DNA from: Alnus glutinosa
Taxonomy: Eukaryota; Streptophyta; Magnoliopsida; Fagales; Betulaceae
Length of the DNA: 64,000 bases
Assembly (NCBI RefSeq): GCF_958979055.1
Contig: NC_084889.1
Location: 1,240,001 to 1,304,000 of the forward strand
Reading direction: 5' to 3'
Below are positions 1 to 11,240 of this stretch, in pieces; position 1 is the stretch's first letter; every line of letters starts with the position of its first letter. The position numbers and the translations under genes were made by a program. Below the pieces are notes generated by a model. It was given only the letters and a program-made list of their open reading frames with translations. It had not been told where the DNA came from and did not search any database.

Positions 1-149
1 TTTTTCCTTAATTGGAGTGCATTTGCTGCTTAAGAAGATTCTTCTTCATGAGGTAGTGAAGTCTGCGGCTTTTTTTCTACACTAATCATGAAGCTGAAAA
101 TTTGATCTACGAATCTTTATCTTAGAAGTATCCACCCGTTTTACTGCAG

Positions 150-295
150 AACCAATTCTGACACTGGGAAGCATTGAATGTGTAACATGGCCGGACAACT
201 GGACGGCGGTGGCAGCTGATGGTACCCCTGCTGCTCAGTTCGAGCATACCATTTTGATTACTAGAACTGGTGCAGAAATTTTAACAACAATTTGA
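150..295 (+). CDS. MAP1: Methionine aminopeptidase (organellar MAP1 type), last exon, partial
   Basis: Only the 3' end of this gene is in the window. An intron acceptor (ctgcag) ends at 149. The exon opens with AA, completing a Glu codon begun in the previous exon, and then reads PILTLGSIECVTWPDNW and FEHTILITRTGAEILTTI to a TGA at 293-295. This is the C-terminus of a type 1 methionine aminopeptidase. The conserved (E)P..L...S and Q-FEHT segments include the last metal-site glutamate region of the pita-bread fold. The enzyme removes the initiator methionine; wording and neighbours fit the plastid/mitochondrial MAP1B/C/D group better than the cytosolic form, but the transit peptide lies outside the window. 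Bases 1-149 are the end of the last intron. The neighbouring WIP and HHO genes match the order around Arabidopsis MAP1C. Confidence 0.9.
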
Positions 296-805
296 CATGG
301 TATTCTTTGTTTTGTTTTTTTTTTTTGAATTTTTTAGATTCTGATTCCATATGCCCCTCTATATATAAAGTATATTTCGTATGTAGCAGACAATGTTGAA
401 TGTTTATCAAGCTGCTGTGAGGAGTTCAACGTAGAATGTTTATCTTACGCTCTCCGAGAGAGTGACTATAACTGTGCTTACTGTTGACATGATTGAACGA
501 TTACATATATGTTGCTTTTTGAGGACTGCTAGCGGCAGTCATTAGCTGTCATCACTGTGATGTTCACAACGGTCCCTGAAATATTGGACAGTCGAGAATG
601 TAGCTACATTTTCATGCTCCCCACGCTCTTTAGCAACAAAGGGGGAAGAGGATTCCTTGAACACCTTCTTTAAACTTATTTTTCAGTCGTCGTGATTCTT
701 GACGACCTTGAGCTTCTTCAGCTTTAGAAGTTTCCACCAACTTAATTGCTCTACAACTAGTTCCTATCAGTAAATGCTTTCTTTAATAAATGAAAATTTC
801 TGTAC

Positions 806-850
<45 letters not shown>

Positions 851-1299
851 AATATTAAAGTAATTGAAATATTATTATTACTGCACCAGAAAGAACTTGT
901 TTTGGTATTTTCAGCCATCCAAACCAGTCAATTATTACTGCCACCACGACTATGTTCTCGTATATCTTCCATTCTTCAACCTTCATTCCTCGATCTAAGC
1001 TCTGCACCAGCCTATTTTAATGAAGAGGGGGGGGCAAGGGGACGGGTGCCAATCAGCTCTCCCTTCCCAAACCCAAAAACTCGTAGGATTTAATCCATCA
1101 CTATCTTTTCCAACCCAAAATTTTAGATTCTCAACTACCCATCAACAGTACTCCTCGACAAGAAGAAGCTCCAAGAACATCACAACGACAGCGTTCTTCT
1201 TCAACAAACCCTAGTCACATTGTGATTCTTCAAGACCTCGTAAGCACTTGAATAATTTAGCAACTTATTTCGAAATTGATATATTCTTTTCCCATCAAA
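296..1299. other. 3' flank of the aminopeptidase gene and non-coding DNA
   Basis: The first part is presumably the 3' UTR of the aminopeptidase gene. An AATAAA lies at 785-790, just before a poly-T run (about 808-843) followed by A-rich DNA. Bases 900-1250 contain short open stretches rich in Pro, Ser and Gln codons without a start codon or recognisable domain. They end in a possible splice donor (gtaagc near 1239), so an unrecognised exon cannot be excluded. Confidence 0.4.
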
Positions 1300-1545
1300 T
1301 TTACAAATTTACTCACACAGTTAATCGTTTGATAAAATCGCAATTTTACCTTTAAATCACAAATTAGCCTTTAAAATTCTGCGTTTTCAAAAAAATATCA
1401 TATTACCTACGATTTGAAAAGACAGATTTTCTGTGTTCTCAAATTGCAATTTTTAAAAACGCAGTTCACAAACGATTTATGTTATGCGATTTGGTTTAAA
1501 ATCGCATTTATTATTTACAAAATCATAATCTCAAACACACCCTAA
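1300..1545. mobile_element. MITE-like foldback repeat, copy 1
   Basis: This AT-rich stretch has imperfectly inverted ends. Blocks such as gataaaatcgcaatttt and ctgcgtttt near the left return as aaaacgcag and aaaatcgcat at the right. A diverged relative lies at about 18145-18395. The 'gcgtttt' and 'aaatcgc' words and the caaacacaccc end are typical of hAT-like non-autonomous elements in woody dicots; that class label is from general knowledge and not proven here. Confidence 0.5.
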
Positions 1546-1572
1546 GACTGAGCCAAAAACCCATCAACTCGC

Positions 1573-1869
1573 TTGGAGACCTTGTTCTATAGCGGAGACA
1601 TGGAAAAGCGGTTAGGAATAACAGCTGGCATGAGCATCCTAATCCAACGTATACTCGAGAAAAATGAAGACAGGTACGAGGCTGTGTACAGCTTGTACTT
1701 AAAATGGAGACAAGTTCAAGCTGTTCTACACGTTTTACTTGAAGGGTATTCCTGAGTTGCCGGCTGAGCTTAACGCGGGAAAGACTGTGATGTCGTCCCC
1801 AAGTATTGAGCCGTCGCCAAGTGCTAAGGCTACTGAGCCTCATGCCACTATCCCTAACTTCACCAATTG
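1573..1869 (+). pseudogene. Frameshifted coding remnant, product not recognised
   Basis: Two overlapping stretches read like one protein split by a frameshift near 1702. The first contains [19 protein letters not shown] and [14 protein letters not shown]. The second, in another frame, reads [19 protein letters not shown] and then a Ser/Pro-rich tail ending ATIPNFTN and a stop at 1867-1869. Both have normal plant codon use and amino-acid-like composition, and neither continues through the break. No intron borders are evident, so a processed or decayed gene copy is the simplest reading. I do not recognise the family, and it could instead be an exon of a real gene with a sequence error. Confidence 0.35.
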
Positions 1870-2129
1870 ATGCTCTGAACAAAGCTTCTCTTAACATATT
1901 ACTCACTTTATCGATCGTGTAATAAGTGTACATTGAGTTGAAGACTCTCCATGTAAAGAGTTTCTGAATAGCAGTGATTGAATTTGCTTCCCATATCGAT
2001 TCAGTGAGAGCTAGCTGCGCGCATGCATGTGTATTGTATTTATAAATGCATAGTTTGGATTTGTTACAAAATATTCAAAACTCAAACATAATTTACACTA
2101 TCTTATCTTCAGCTAACATTTCATTATAT

Positions 2130-3062
2130 ATATTGATCGATCTTCCCATCGGGAGGAGGGAGAAGCGGCTGATCTGCCACCGCTTCTTCCCTCTTTCTTT
2201 TCCTTTTTTTCTTTTCTTCTTTTATGGGAGTTGAAAGCTAAATCTATTGACGTCCGTTCATTAATTTCCACTACTCACTCTCCCGTATACCTTGTCCCCT
2301 CACCCCCAACCCACCAGGAGCCACCCGCCATCCAACCTCCACACCAGCGCCTGGGCCCCAGTGGTGTTTGATCCAACTTCTCCCTCCCTTCTCCCTTCTC
2401 CTCCTCCTTCTCCTAATTACCTCCTGTCCCCTTTCTCTCTATCTCATTTTCTTTTTACTTTCCTCTTTTTTGTATGGGGTGTTTGAAAGCTAGATTACTG
2501 TCGTCCATCCATCTCCGCTGTGCAAGCGCCCCTCTACTAGTCTCCCCACCCCTATCCACTACAAGCCACCCGCCATTCAGCCTCTCCACCAGCACATGAG
2601 ACTCACACGCCGCCCCCTTTGGTGGTGTCCAGATCCAATTTTTCCTTTCTAGAGCCCATTCTCACACCTTTTCTCAATAAAATGGGAGTTGTTCTCTCTT
2701 TTGTTCGGAGCTACCGCAGAGCATGCTCTTTTATTGAAGAATGCAAGGAAATGTGATTTCCATATGGAGTCGTCAATCGTGCACATTTATTTTTAGCTGT
2801 CCAACTATCAAACTACATTGCATACCCCCCATTAAGGTGGCCTAATCCTCAGCCTTTTGATCAAGGAATTATGGGGCCTGATCTTTTCGATCCATTTTCC
2901 ATTTTAGATTTAATTTTTATTTCTTGCACAGTAATGACTATATTAGGGTGTTTGTTGGGGTCTCCTACGTACCCCTCCTATTGTTGTTTTATAATTTTTA
3001 TTTTATTATGGTTATCTTGCTCAGGGGAAAAAAAAATGTCTCCAATTGTTAATGAGAAGTAA
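2130..3062 (+). mobile_element. Dispersed retroposon-like repeat, copy 1
   Basis: This segment is homologous, in opposite orientation, to 61010-61700. Shared landmarks in order are a pyrimidine-rich lead; tgaaagcta; a C-rich block around ccacc and ggtggtgt; aataaa(a/g)tggga; catgctc; ggaaatgtgattt; tcagccttttg; ttagatttaatttt; tgttggggtc; and ggttat(c/g)ttgct followed by an A-rich end. This copy also holds an internal tandem duplication of the first part: tgaaagcta occurs at about 2233 and again, as tgaaagctag, near 2484, about 250 bp apart. Short peptides from the two copies resemble each other (QPFxQ, MGxDLL), so the repeat may once have coded. An A-rich tail suggests retroposition. Confidence 0.5.
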
Positions 3063-3967
3063 TTAAATTCTAATAAATTCTATGAAAGTGTCTTTTACTC
3101 TAGATCAGAAATGAGCAACATTTCTAGTGAGAATCTTGTGTATTTTTTTTTAAAAAAATAAAAATAAAATAGTTTAAGAGAATGTCATATAATTGTTTCC
3201 ACTTTCAAAAAAGGAGCATTTTTATTTGGAATATATATATATATTGTCAGCTTTGGCAAAAACTGCTTGGTTTAATTTGTTCATCAATTTTGTTGGAGTA
3301 CGTTCGTAATTGCCTAGCTCTAATGATGATCTGGCTAGCTTTAATTTGGCCATGAGCACCATGAAGAAAGAAAAATAATAATTTTTTCCAAGACCTTATA
3401 TACAACAGAAATAAAAAAACAGAAAAAGACACAGGGACAGTTAACCAATATATATATATATATATGAATTGCTCGAAACCATGTGAATGCCTGTCCAGGC
3501 CCTCTTCTTTCCAACAATCTATTATTACAAAACAATGATAACCTGGATCTATCACAAGTGTACTTCACTAGGTGTGTGTTCAAAGAATGTGATTAAAATC
3601 TAGATTAAGAAAAATGCTTGGAGTAATACAATTTTTATTATAATCTTTTTACAGACTTTGGTGAACAAAGAAAGGACTTTGTAATTGGTTACGTACGGAC
3701 GTTGGAAGCACTTTGGAGAAGGAAAATGGATGAATCGAAGTTTGAAAATGATCGAGACGATGTCATTGTCTATCTAGTGACAAGATGTTGTAGGCTGTGC
3801 AAATAAGCTGTAAAAGTAACGAACCAAAAATGTCTTTGCTAGCTTGTATAGGCCGTAGTGGTAGTGGTAACATAAAATGGAGGAATCTTGGGATACATTT
3901 ACAATTTTTACTTGAAAAAAGGAAAAACAAAAAACTACATACAATATTCTGAGAAGTGGAAGGAAAC
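3063..3967. other. Non-coding DNA, nothing recognised
   Basis: AT-rich intergenic DNA with short (TA)n runs near 3227-3244 and 3450-3466. Small open frames on the minus strand lack domains and look accidental. Confidence 0.5.
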
Positions 3968-3972
3968 AAAAC

Positions 3973-4488
3973 TGTTGATGCAATTTTTAGCTTGGTGACG
4001 TAGTAGCTTTTTGATTCGTTTCTTCGCCTATAACCTGCAATAAAGTAAAGACCGGCTGGGGGTTGGCCGGTAAAGCCTCCTCCTACGCCCAAGTCAATTG
4101 GGAGAGTAGGAGTGAATGATCATCATATTAGATGGGAGGGCATACCTCTTAGATGATGTGTATATATAGGCTCAATATTATTGTTGATGCAGTAAAAGTC
4201 TTATCATTGTACAATGTGAATAGTGCCAGTAAAGTGTGTAGATATCAGGCATGGTGCTTCATACTAACTTCTGACTTGATTTGACAAGTGTTGGAGATCC
4301 TAATAAATGCTGAGAATCTTGGTCATTCCCGGCCAAACATATAATCCCGACCGTACCTATTATCCTGACCAAACATACCATCCCGACCGAGCATATAATC
4401 CGAGCACTGTACGACTCATGTATAATCCGAGTACTGTATATGGTCCGAACACCGAATAACCCGAGTGGGGGATAATTATTCCCCAACA
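3973..4488 (-). mobile_element. Solo LTR of a retrotransposon (Gypsy-like), with target duplication
   Basis: On the minus strand the element begins TGTTGGGGAATAATT (ending at 4488) and finishes TTGCATCAACA (at 3973), giving TG...CA ends within a TGTTG/CAACA inverted pair. It is flanked by a perfect 5-bp direct repeat, aaaac, at 3968-3972 and 4489-4493. Inside, on the minus strand, a TATA-like ctatatatacac near 4160-4175 is followed by actcctactctccc, ttgacttgggcgt and tttattgcaggtta, the usual R-U5 layout of plant Gypsy LTRs. No internal domain is present between the target duplications, so this is a solo LTR left by LTR-LTR recombination. A degenerate repeat with catataatcccgacc words fills the U3 part (about 4320-4460). 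Confidence 0.85.
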
Positions 4489-4493
4489 AAAAC

Positions 4494-5630
4494 AACATTA
4501 AAGCTAGCAAATATATATATATACGTGTCATCATTTAGGAAATATGACTCAATATAAGCCCTGTCATATCAAAAACTCAAATTAGTTATAAGATTCTTTT
4601 CATTTTAAGCTTTTGAAGTAAATGGTAACTTAACATATATAATAGCAAAGCAGATGTCTCGACTCTTATCAATTCAAACCGTAACTAACTCCACACTTTT
4701 AACTCTCATTTTAGTTTATTAATATTTACGTGTTAAGCATCACATATTTGACTCCACAGCTTAACTCTCATTTTACTTAAATATTAATTAGTTTAAATTA
4801 CTAAATCTATAATTTCTTATGAACTTAACATTTTTAAAATAAGTAATGACTTAACGTAAAGACCTTCGACTTATCTAAAGTGGTGCACATTACATTAGTA
4901 TCATTGCCGTTATTCCTATGTTACAATATGAGCAACATTATATACCATAATTTTATTTCATAATGTTGATATAATAGTTCCAACCAATTATTTAGAGCTG
5001 ACACTTCAACAATATTATAAAATAATTATGATTTTTAGCATTTCACTTACCATAGATAACTATGATTATCGTTATATATACTTAATTATAAAGATGTGTT
5101 ATTGTTACATTATATTATCTTACATCAATCGTACACCAAGATACATTAGGTGTAGGACTCATGTATATGAGAGCTACATATATGGAGCCTACATACATAA
5201 ATCTCGTACCCTATATTTCTTAGAGTAAGATTAATGTAAAATAATGTGACGTAAGAAAAAATATTTCCCCTTAATCATATGCATGCATATAAATGAATGG
5301 AGGACGGATTCATCTTTTTACTCGAAAAGACAAAATGGAGAATCGACATAAAGAAATGAATAGTAAAAAGGCAACAAAAAAAGATGATGATGTAGAGCAA
5401 AAGGCCATGCAGATTAAATATTAGTAAAATTAATTAGGGTTAAAAGCAAAGAATGGGCGTCTGAAAATGTTTCGCGGTATCTGTTTGTAGTTGGTCTGAA
5501 AAGGAAAAAGGCAGCCCTTTGGGTGAAACCCCAAAAACAGTAACCTTTCCGTGGTCCCTCGTTACCCCAACTGACACTATGGCTCGATCAAAGTCTTAGT
5601 AGTGGTAGACGAAGCTCAGAGACACTCAGG
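4494..5630. other. AT-rich intergenic DNA, nothing recognised
   Basis: No open frame of convincing composition and no transposon ends were seen. Several phrases on both strands (cttaactctcattttact and similar near 4700 and 4760) repeat imperfectly. Confidence 0.5.
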
Positions 5631-5635
5631 CTTCA

Positions 5636-5639
<4 letters not shown>

Positions 5640-5685
<46 letters not shown>
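5640..5685. repeat. (CT)n microsatellite
   Basis: A run of about 23 CT units. A second run at about 5970-6001 is followed by (CA)n to about 6015. Both lie just beyond the 3' end of the WIP gene, so they may be in its 3' transcribed region. Confidence 0.9.
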
Positions 5686-5688
<3 letters not shown>

Positions 5689-5966
5689 CCGGCCATATCT
5701 ATGGCAAAGGCAAATGCAAACATATGAACAGTAGAATCTGTGACTGTACTGTACAATTGTCTGCATATCTGCTCTGATGACCTGCAATCACTGAATTCAC
5801 TTGACCACTTTGTGAGTCTTCTCTCTCTCACACACAAACACAAACACATATTTATCACAGAAAAGTGGGACAAAAAAGGACCTTTAATTATATAATCGAA
5901 CTGCCACTTCCAACATTTAATGCATAGAACCTTGGCTTTCATTATACTGTTTGTCTTCATCCTCTC

Positions 5967-6015
<49 letters not shown>

Positions 6016-6084
6016 GCATAGAAACAGTCACTAATCACCAAACCTTAATCACTACCAAAGCCTAAACTTGGAAAGTATTAATTA

Positions 6085-7181
6085 CTAAAAGAAAACAGAC
6101 CCCTGACCTCCATTCTCATTTTCTTCTTCGTCATCATCATTATCATCTTCTTCTTCTTCAACCTGATCACACAGCTCCATAGTGATAGTGTGCGGAGCAT
6201 GGCCATTCCCAAATGCCCTAACATGGTCTTTAAGGGACCTCTTGTGCTTGAAATCAGACCCACAAATGCAAAACCAGAGCCTTCCGCAGTTCTTCTCGTG
6301 AGTCCTCCAATCCCCTCGGACGGCAAATGGTTTCCCACATTTTCGGCACCCGTAAGGCTTGGCACCGTGCTTTCGCTTGTAATGAGTCTGAAGGGTCCTG
6401 AAATCTTTCAGTGGCCTTGACCTCGGATGCTCTATATTGTTCTTGCAACCCTCAGCACAACAATAACACGGCAATCTCAGCATGGAAGAAGCGGGTTTTG
6501 TTCCTCTCAAAGATTCTGCTCCCTTCCGGTACTGTGATCCATGCCCCCACATATGCATCTATATATATATATATATATATCACCGAACGAAAAAAAGAAA
6601 AAAGAAAATTGACACAAGAAAAGCACAAAGATGCAATAAGATGAACGTGAAATAACTAGAGAATAGAAGTTTGAATTGAATATTGTATTTTTAGAATAGG
6701 AAATAGAATCAGCGAATTAATGGAGAATATAATATATGTGACATCTAATAAGAAATCAGCAATGGCAAGAGTATATATAATTCCAGTACTGCTAATTGTT
6801 TGTAACCTGCATGTTGTTGTATCTGTTGAATGTTTTGTTGCAGACAGTGCAAGAGAACTGTGTTGGACCGACAAGGATCTGTGTCGGAGAAGGAATCCAG
6901 TATTGGCCTTCAACAGGGGGAACGAGGTCAATAGGGTTACTAGAGTTGGGTGCAGGAGTAATTGGAGGACCAATGTGAAGGGCTACTGTTACACCACCCT
7001 CACTAGAAGGTTTCTGGTGACTCACAGGGTGGCTTGAGGAGGGAATATTATAGATGGGGTTCTTACGGATGTGTTGGCCAGGAGGGCCAAGAGAGAGAGA
7101 AATGGAATCGTCGTCTTCTTCATCAGCTTCCAAACAGGCACTCTCACTAGAGGATATGTAAGTAAAGGAGGGAGTTTGCAT
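6085..7181 (-). CDS. WIP6: WIP-domain C2H2 zinc-finger protein, DOT5/WIP6-like
   Basis: Two exons: 7181-6807 and 6558-6085; the 248-bp intron has GT-AG borders, and the protein is 282 aa. Exon 1 carries an acidic patch, an EAR-like ISLSLG (about 27-32) and the defining W-I-P at 95-97 within [15 protein letters not shown]. The exon junction falls inside finger 1 (C111, C114, H127, H131), between YNNMQ and MHMWGH. Finger 2 follows (CYCCAEGC...HYKRKH, about 156-189), then finger 3 ([14 protein letters not shown], 196-216) and finger 4 ([17 protein letters not shown], 222-245). The tail is acidic ([13 protein letters not shown]). WIP proteins are nuclear regulators of patterning. [11 protein letters not shown] and the acidic tail resemble Arabidopsis DOT5 (WIP6, vein patterning) more than TT1, as does the position beside an HRS1-type gene. 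The subfamily call is less certain than the family. Confidence 0.92.
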
Positions 7182-7703
7182 GATGCTGTTATATGGAGAC
7201 AGACAGAGAGACAGAGAGAGAGATTTGGTTTTGGTGGTGGAGAAGATAAGCGGGGACGAGAAAGGCGATAAATAAACAAATGTTGTGGGTATATATTTTA
7301 AGTTTAGGAATGTTCAAATATTTTATTTTTGAATCAAAAAAAAAAAAAAAAATTCTCAATTGAAAAATTCACTGGAGGGAAGCCCAAGTCCGTGTAGATA
7401 GTTAAAACAAATCTTTAATTTTTTTTTATTAATAACTGATCTAAAGATTGGTAATTAGATTATTAATATGGTGAGATATTTGGGAAATAAAAGTACGAAT
7501 TTTAACCTTACTGATCATTTACTCATGAATAAATATTATTTAATGAAGACATGCATTAAATACACTTTTAACTTTTACCCTTGGATACCCGGCCATGTAA
7601 CAAAATCGGAAAACAAATAGAGAAATTTTTACACAGTAAGGTTTGTCCTTGTTTAAATTGCTTTCTGAAAATGTTTTGTTTGTTTGTTTGTTTTTTTTTT
7701 TTT

Positions 7704-7734
<31 letters not shown>

Positions 7735-8060
7735 CACGTGGAATGGAGAGGAAATTGATATGTTGGGTTTTGGCGTGTTTGGGTATGGAGGAGACATGGA
7801 ACCGGCAAAGGAGGATTGGTTGTAGGGGCAAAGAATGCATAGAATAGCGTACCAGCTCCAGGCTCCAGCAGAAACTCTCTCTCTCTCTCTCTCTCTTTTT
7901 CTCCAAACCAAATGCTCGATTCCCGAGATCTCCTCATCTCCTGTATCTTCATTTCTCTTCTGCCCACAAATGATCTTTCTCTCTCACTCTCTCTCAAACC
8001 AAAAGTACTGAGAGTGATCATAGCGCTAGAGATACACATGCACATACGGTAGGATTAGGG
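7182..8060 (-). promoter_or_regulatory. Upstream region of the WIP gene with GA/CT tracts
   Basis: This is the 5' flank of the minus-strand WIP gene. It holds (AG)n at about 7708-7734, (CT)n at about 7876-7896 and 7978-7995, and shorter GA tracts at 7200-7223. In plants such GA/CT tracts are often bound by BPC proteins, but no single site can be proven here. The open frames through this region are low-complexity by-products of the tracts. Confidence 0.4.
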
Positions 8061-8309
8061 TATGGATGAGAGACTCTATCCGGCCTGTAATTAAAAGAGA
8101 CATTGATATTGATAGTGATAGTGATAGTGATAGCGATACAGATGCTAGCAAATTACGGAGGTCGACAGATCGAATTGCTGCTACCCTGTTACCCAAAAAA
8201 AAAAAAAACATATAATAAAGCAAAGCATGGATTAAATTTTTCATCTGCCCGGATATGAGAAAACTTTCATATCTGAATAGGTGACTCGAAAATGTGGGTC
8301 TCATGAACG

Positions 8310-8665
8310 CTCTTTAGAGCATTCTTAATAGTTTTTCTATAGCTCATCATCATCACTATATATAAGAAAAATGTAAAAAAAAAAAAAATACAAAAAATTG
8401 CTTACAGTAGAAACCGTATCGATTTTTTAAATATTGAGAATGCTATAGTTTTACCTAATATGTAGGGAACCGAAAGAGCTTTCCTACTTATTATTTTAAT
8501 ACAATTTTTTTTTTATTGAGGATTATGTTGAAATTTTGTGAAAAATTTGAGAGTGAGTAAGAACTTATATTTGTAAAGAAATAATATTTAATATTGATAT
8601 AGGAAAATATAAGTAAAATAAAAAAGAAGCTATTGTGAATGCAGAATGCTCTTAACAATTTAGAT
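8310..8665. mobile_element. MITE-like element with gagcattct ends
   Basis: The left end reads tagagcattcttaatag (8316 on) and the right end gaatgctcttaacaattt (about 8644-8661), which are inverted relatives. The body is AT-rich with no coding potential. A second copy with tagagcattcctaatag starts near 38235. Element limits are approximate. Confidence 0.5.
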
Positions 8666-9459
8666 AGCAAAATTGTTGAGAATATATCTCTATTCGAAAT
8701 AAATAGAGTATTGGTGAAATAGAGTGTCACGTTAGCCACTACAAGTTTTCCTTACAGACCGGCCGTTTATGGTTGACAAATCAGTCATTAAAATTAACTG
8801 TTTTTGCTTAATTATTTTACTAGTTATATATAGGTAAGAAAATTATAATAAAAATTGTAATACTATGTACATTTTATTTTATTTTTTTAAATAAAACAAA
8901 AACAAAAGAATGTCATTAATTGGACAGGTTTTGAAAAGGAAATTAAGTTGTCGATGCGAGAATCAAGAGAGGAGCATATGTAGATCAACATTGTGAGAAT
9001 GTCGCAAGTAAGGTGACATGCATGGTCGATCGAGAATTGTAGAAAACATTAGGAGCAGTGGAGACAATATTTAATGGGATATTTCAACTGCATGCATGGT
9101 GTTTCATAATATATATATATATATATTATAAAATCTTTCAAATCAGACAATATATAGAAGTGCCATATCGAAGCATATTTATACGTGCGGCAGAGAGTGA
9201 GAGAACTTTGTGACAGGTTCTTCCTGATCTTGCAACTCCAACCCTATAAAAGATGATCAGTACGTACAAATATCCTATAATACAATACTTTTAAAAAACC
9301 TTAAATGTTTTATTAAAAATGTACGTGATTAATTCTTATCTGTTCTAAAAAAACGTGTTAATTTAATAAATCAAATTGAAAGAATTCCTTTTATTCTAAT
9401 GTGAAAAAATAAAAATTGTCCTTCCACTAATCCGATAACGTCCGCTTAGGCCGATTGTT
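8666..9459. other. Intergenic DNA, nothing recognised
   Basis: AT-rich with a short (TA)n near 9109-9126. No genes or clear transposon ends were found. Confidence 0.5.
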
Positions 9460-10030
9460 TCAGTGTAAACTATTTTTTGTTTGAAAATGTTGCTATTTTT
9501 TGCTATTTGTTTGCAACCCTTAAGATGGTTCGAAAAACATTTTCTAGTGTTTGGCTCGTACGAAAAATCTTCAATTTGTTTTTTAATATTTTCATTATAT
9601 AATTAAGGAGTTGCAAGGAAAAGAAAATTAAAGACAGTGAAGATGGGCTGCGGAAGAAGATAGTGTGTGAGAATAAAAAGCATTCAAATGTGACATTGAA
9701 ATCTAGTGCAATTGCTTGCAATTTGGACATGCAATCGTGAGAGGGCCTTTTTGTGTCCCACCTGACCGGGCAGGTATCAAGCAGTTTGAGACCTGTTCAG
9801 ACTAGTAAACCCTAAAAGGAACCTTCTCACAATTGCATGCCCAAGGATGGAAGAGAGGTGAAAAATGGTTTACACATATGAGAAGTGTAAACCATACTTA
9901 CACCTTGTAAATATTATTTTTCTTGATAACTGAAAACATTTTCAAGATAACAAATATTTTACATAATGCCAAACACTAAAAATAAGAAGAAAAACAATTC
10001 CAAAAGTATTTTACGTGAAAATAAACTGGC
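9460..10030. mobile_element. Probable non-autonomous DNA transposon
   Basis: Inverted related ends: gaaaaacattttctagtgtttgg near 9530-9555 (its core cattttctagtgtttggc) mirrors gccaaacact and gaaaacattttc near 9933-9976. The right part ends in ttttacgtgaaaataaac. Words such as gtgtttggc and cattttc are usual in long-ended elements of dicot trees. No transposase remains. Boundaries are approximate. Confidence 0.45.
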
Positions 10031-10223
10031 CTAATGTAAATTAGGGAAAATACTAGTGAGGTAAATATTTCTTTGATTGGAAATTGCCCGAATCTAAAAT
10101 CTTTGATGGATATTAATTGCTCCAAACCATCCTGCTTTTTGTGAAAAATGATTTTTTCACAATATAAAGTACACAATATTTATATAACAAAATACATTAG
10201 TGAAATTCATGCATATGAATCTT

Positions 10224-10318
<95 letters not shown>
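10224..10318. repeat. (CA)n(TA)n microsatellite
   Basis: A short CA run passes into about 40 TA units. Open frames here (repeating Ile-Tyr) are artefacts. Confidence 0.95.
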
Positions 10319-10320
<2 letters not shown>

Positions 10321-10527
10321 ACTAATTTATCTTATTATACAAATATTATGCACTTTTATATTGTGCAATTAACTAATTCCACTTTTTTTATGGTACAATC
10401 CAAAGGGAAAAAGGCAGTAAAAAGTACAAGAGATTTGCTCCGCTTTCGAAATGCTTAATGAGACAATTAAGAAGCCTGCCGGATAATAATATTTGCAGGA
10501 ACAATGATCGATCTTGTCCTCTGGCCC

Positions 10528-10581
<54 letters not shown>
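10528..10581. repeat. Self-complementary (CT)n(TA)n(GA)n microsatellite
   Basis: A CT run of about 12 units is followed by about 8 TA units and then about 8 GA units. The GA arm is the reverse complement of the CT arm, so the whole tract can fold into one long hairpin with a TA stem/loop. Such symmetric compound repeats can arise by replication slippage within a palindrome. Confidence 0.8.
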
Positions 10582-11204
10582 TGATTATCATAGTATAAAG
10601 CAAGCAGCCGGCTGAGTCTAGGTTAGTCCAAATTGCTGAACTCCAGTGGAAAACCAACCTTGGTTAAAGACCTTCTTTAGCCCATGGTCGAGCTCAGGCA
10701 AAATGGCTGAAGGTGCTCAAACTTACCATCAAAAAGAAAAAGGAAGGCAAGAAAGGAAAAGGACATTTCTTGAAGTGCAGTGCAGTGAGAAGAACAGAAA
10801 AGAAAAGAAAAACTCTCTCTCATTGAATATTGTGTCCATTAATATTTTCTTATGAATGACATGTGGGTGAGAAAGGAAGTACAAAAGCAACTGTAGCTCA
10901 TGCATGGCTTGCTTTGTGAATTTGGTATATTGAGTGACCTGATTGTTGGAAAGACACAGATAAGATTGCCATTTCTTCGTATTGTACGAGAAAGGAAACT
11001 TGGAAAAGCAAACAGTGCCGCCTGAGATGTCATGGCCGCCCTCCCCATCATACATTCATACCTCTTTCATTTTATTTCTTATTATCACTTTCTGGTCAAC
11101 ATTTCTTTTTTGACCCGAATCTAATTGAGAATCACTAAACAAAAAATTGCACTTTTAACTTGGCCCATGCAGATGCAGTTTTTATTTCTAAATAGTTTCC
11201 GACA

Positions 11205-11240
<36 letters not shown>

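Noticed and set aside
5616..6041. 141-codon minus-strand open frame
   Set aside because: Runs through two CT microsatellites (repeating Arg-Glu) and has no domain; it lies in the 3' flank of the WIP gene.
6190..7271. Plus-strand open frames over the WIP locus
   Set aside because: They are antisense shadows of the two WIP exons and the intron; no plus-strand domains or splice logic.
7540..8045. Several overlapping frames of 88-130 codons
   Set aside because: Created by GA/CT tracts; composition is low-complexity and there is no conserved motif.
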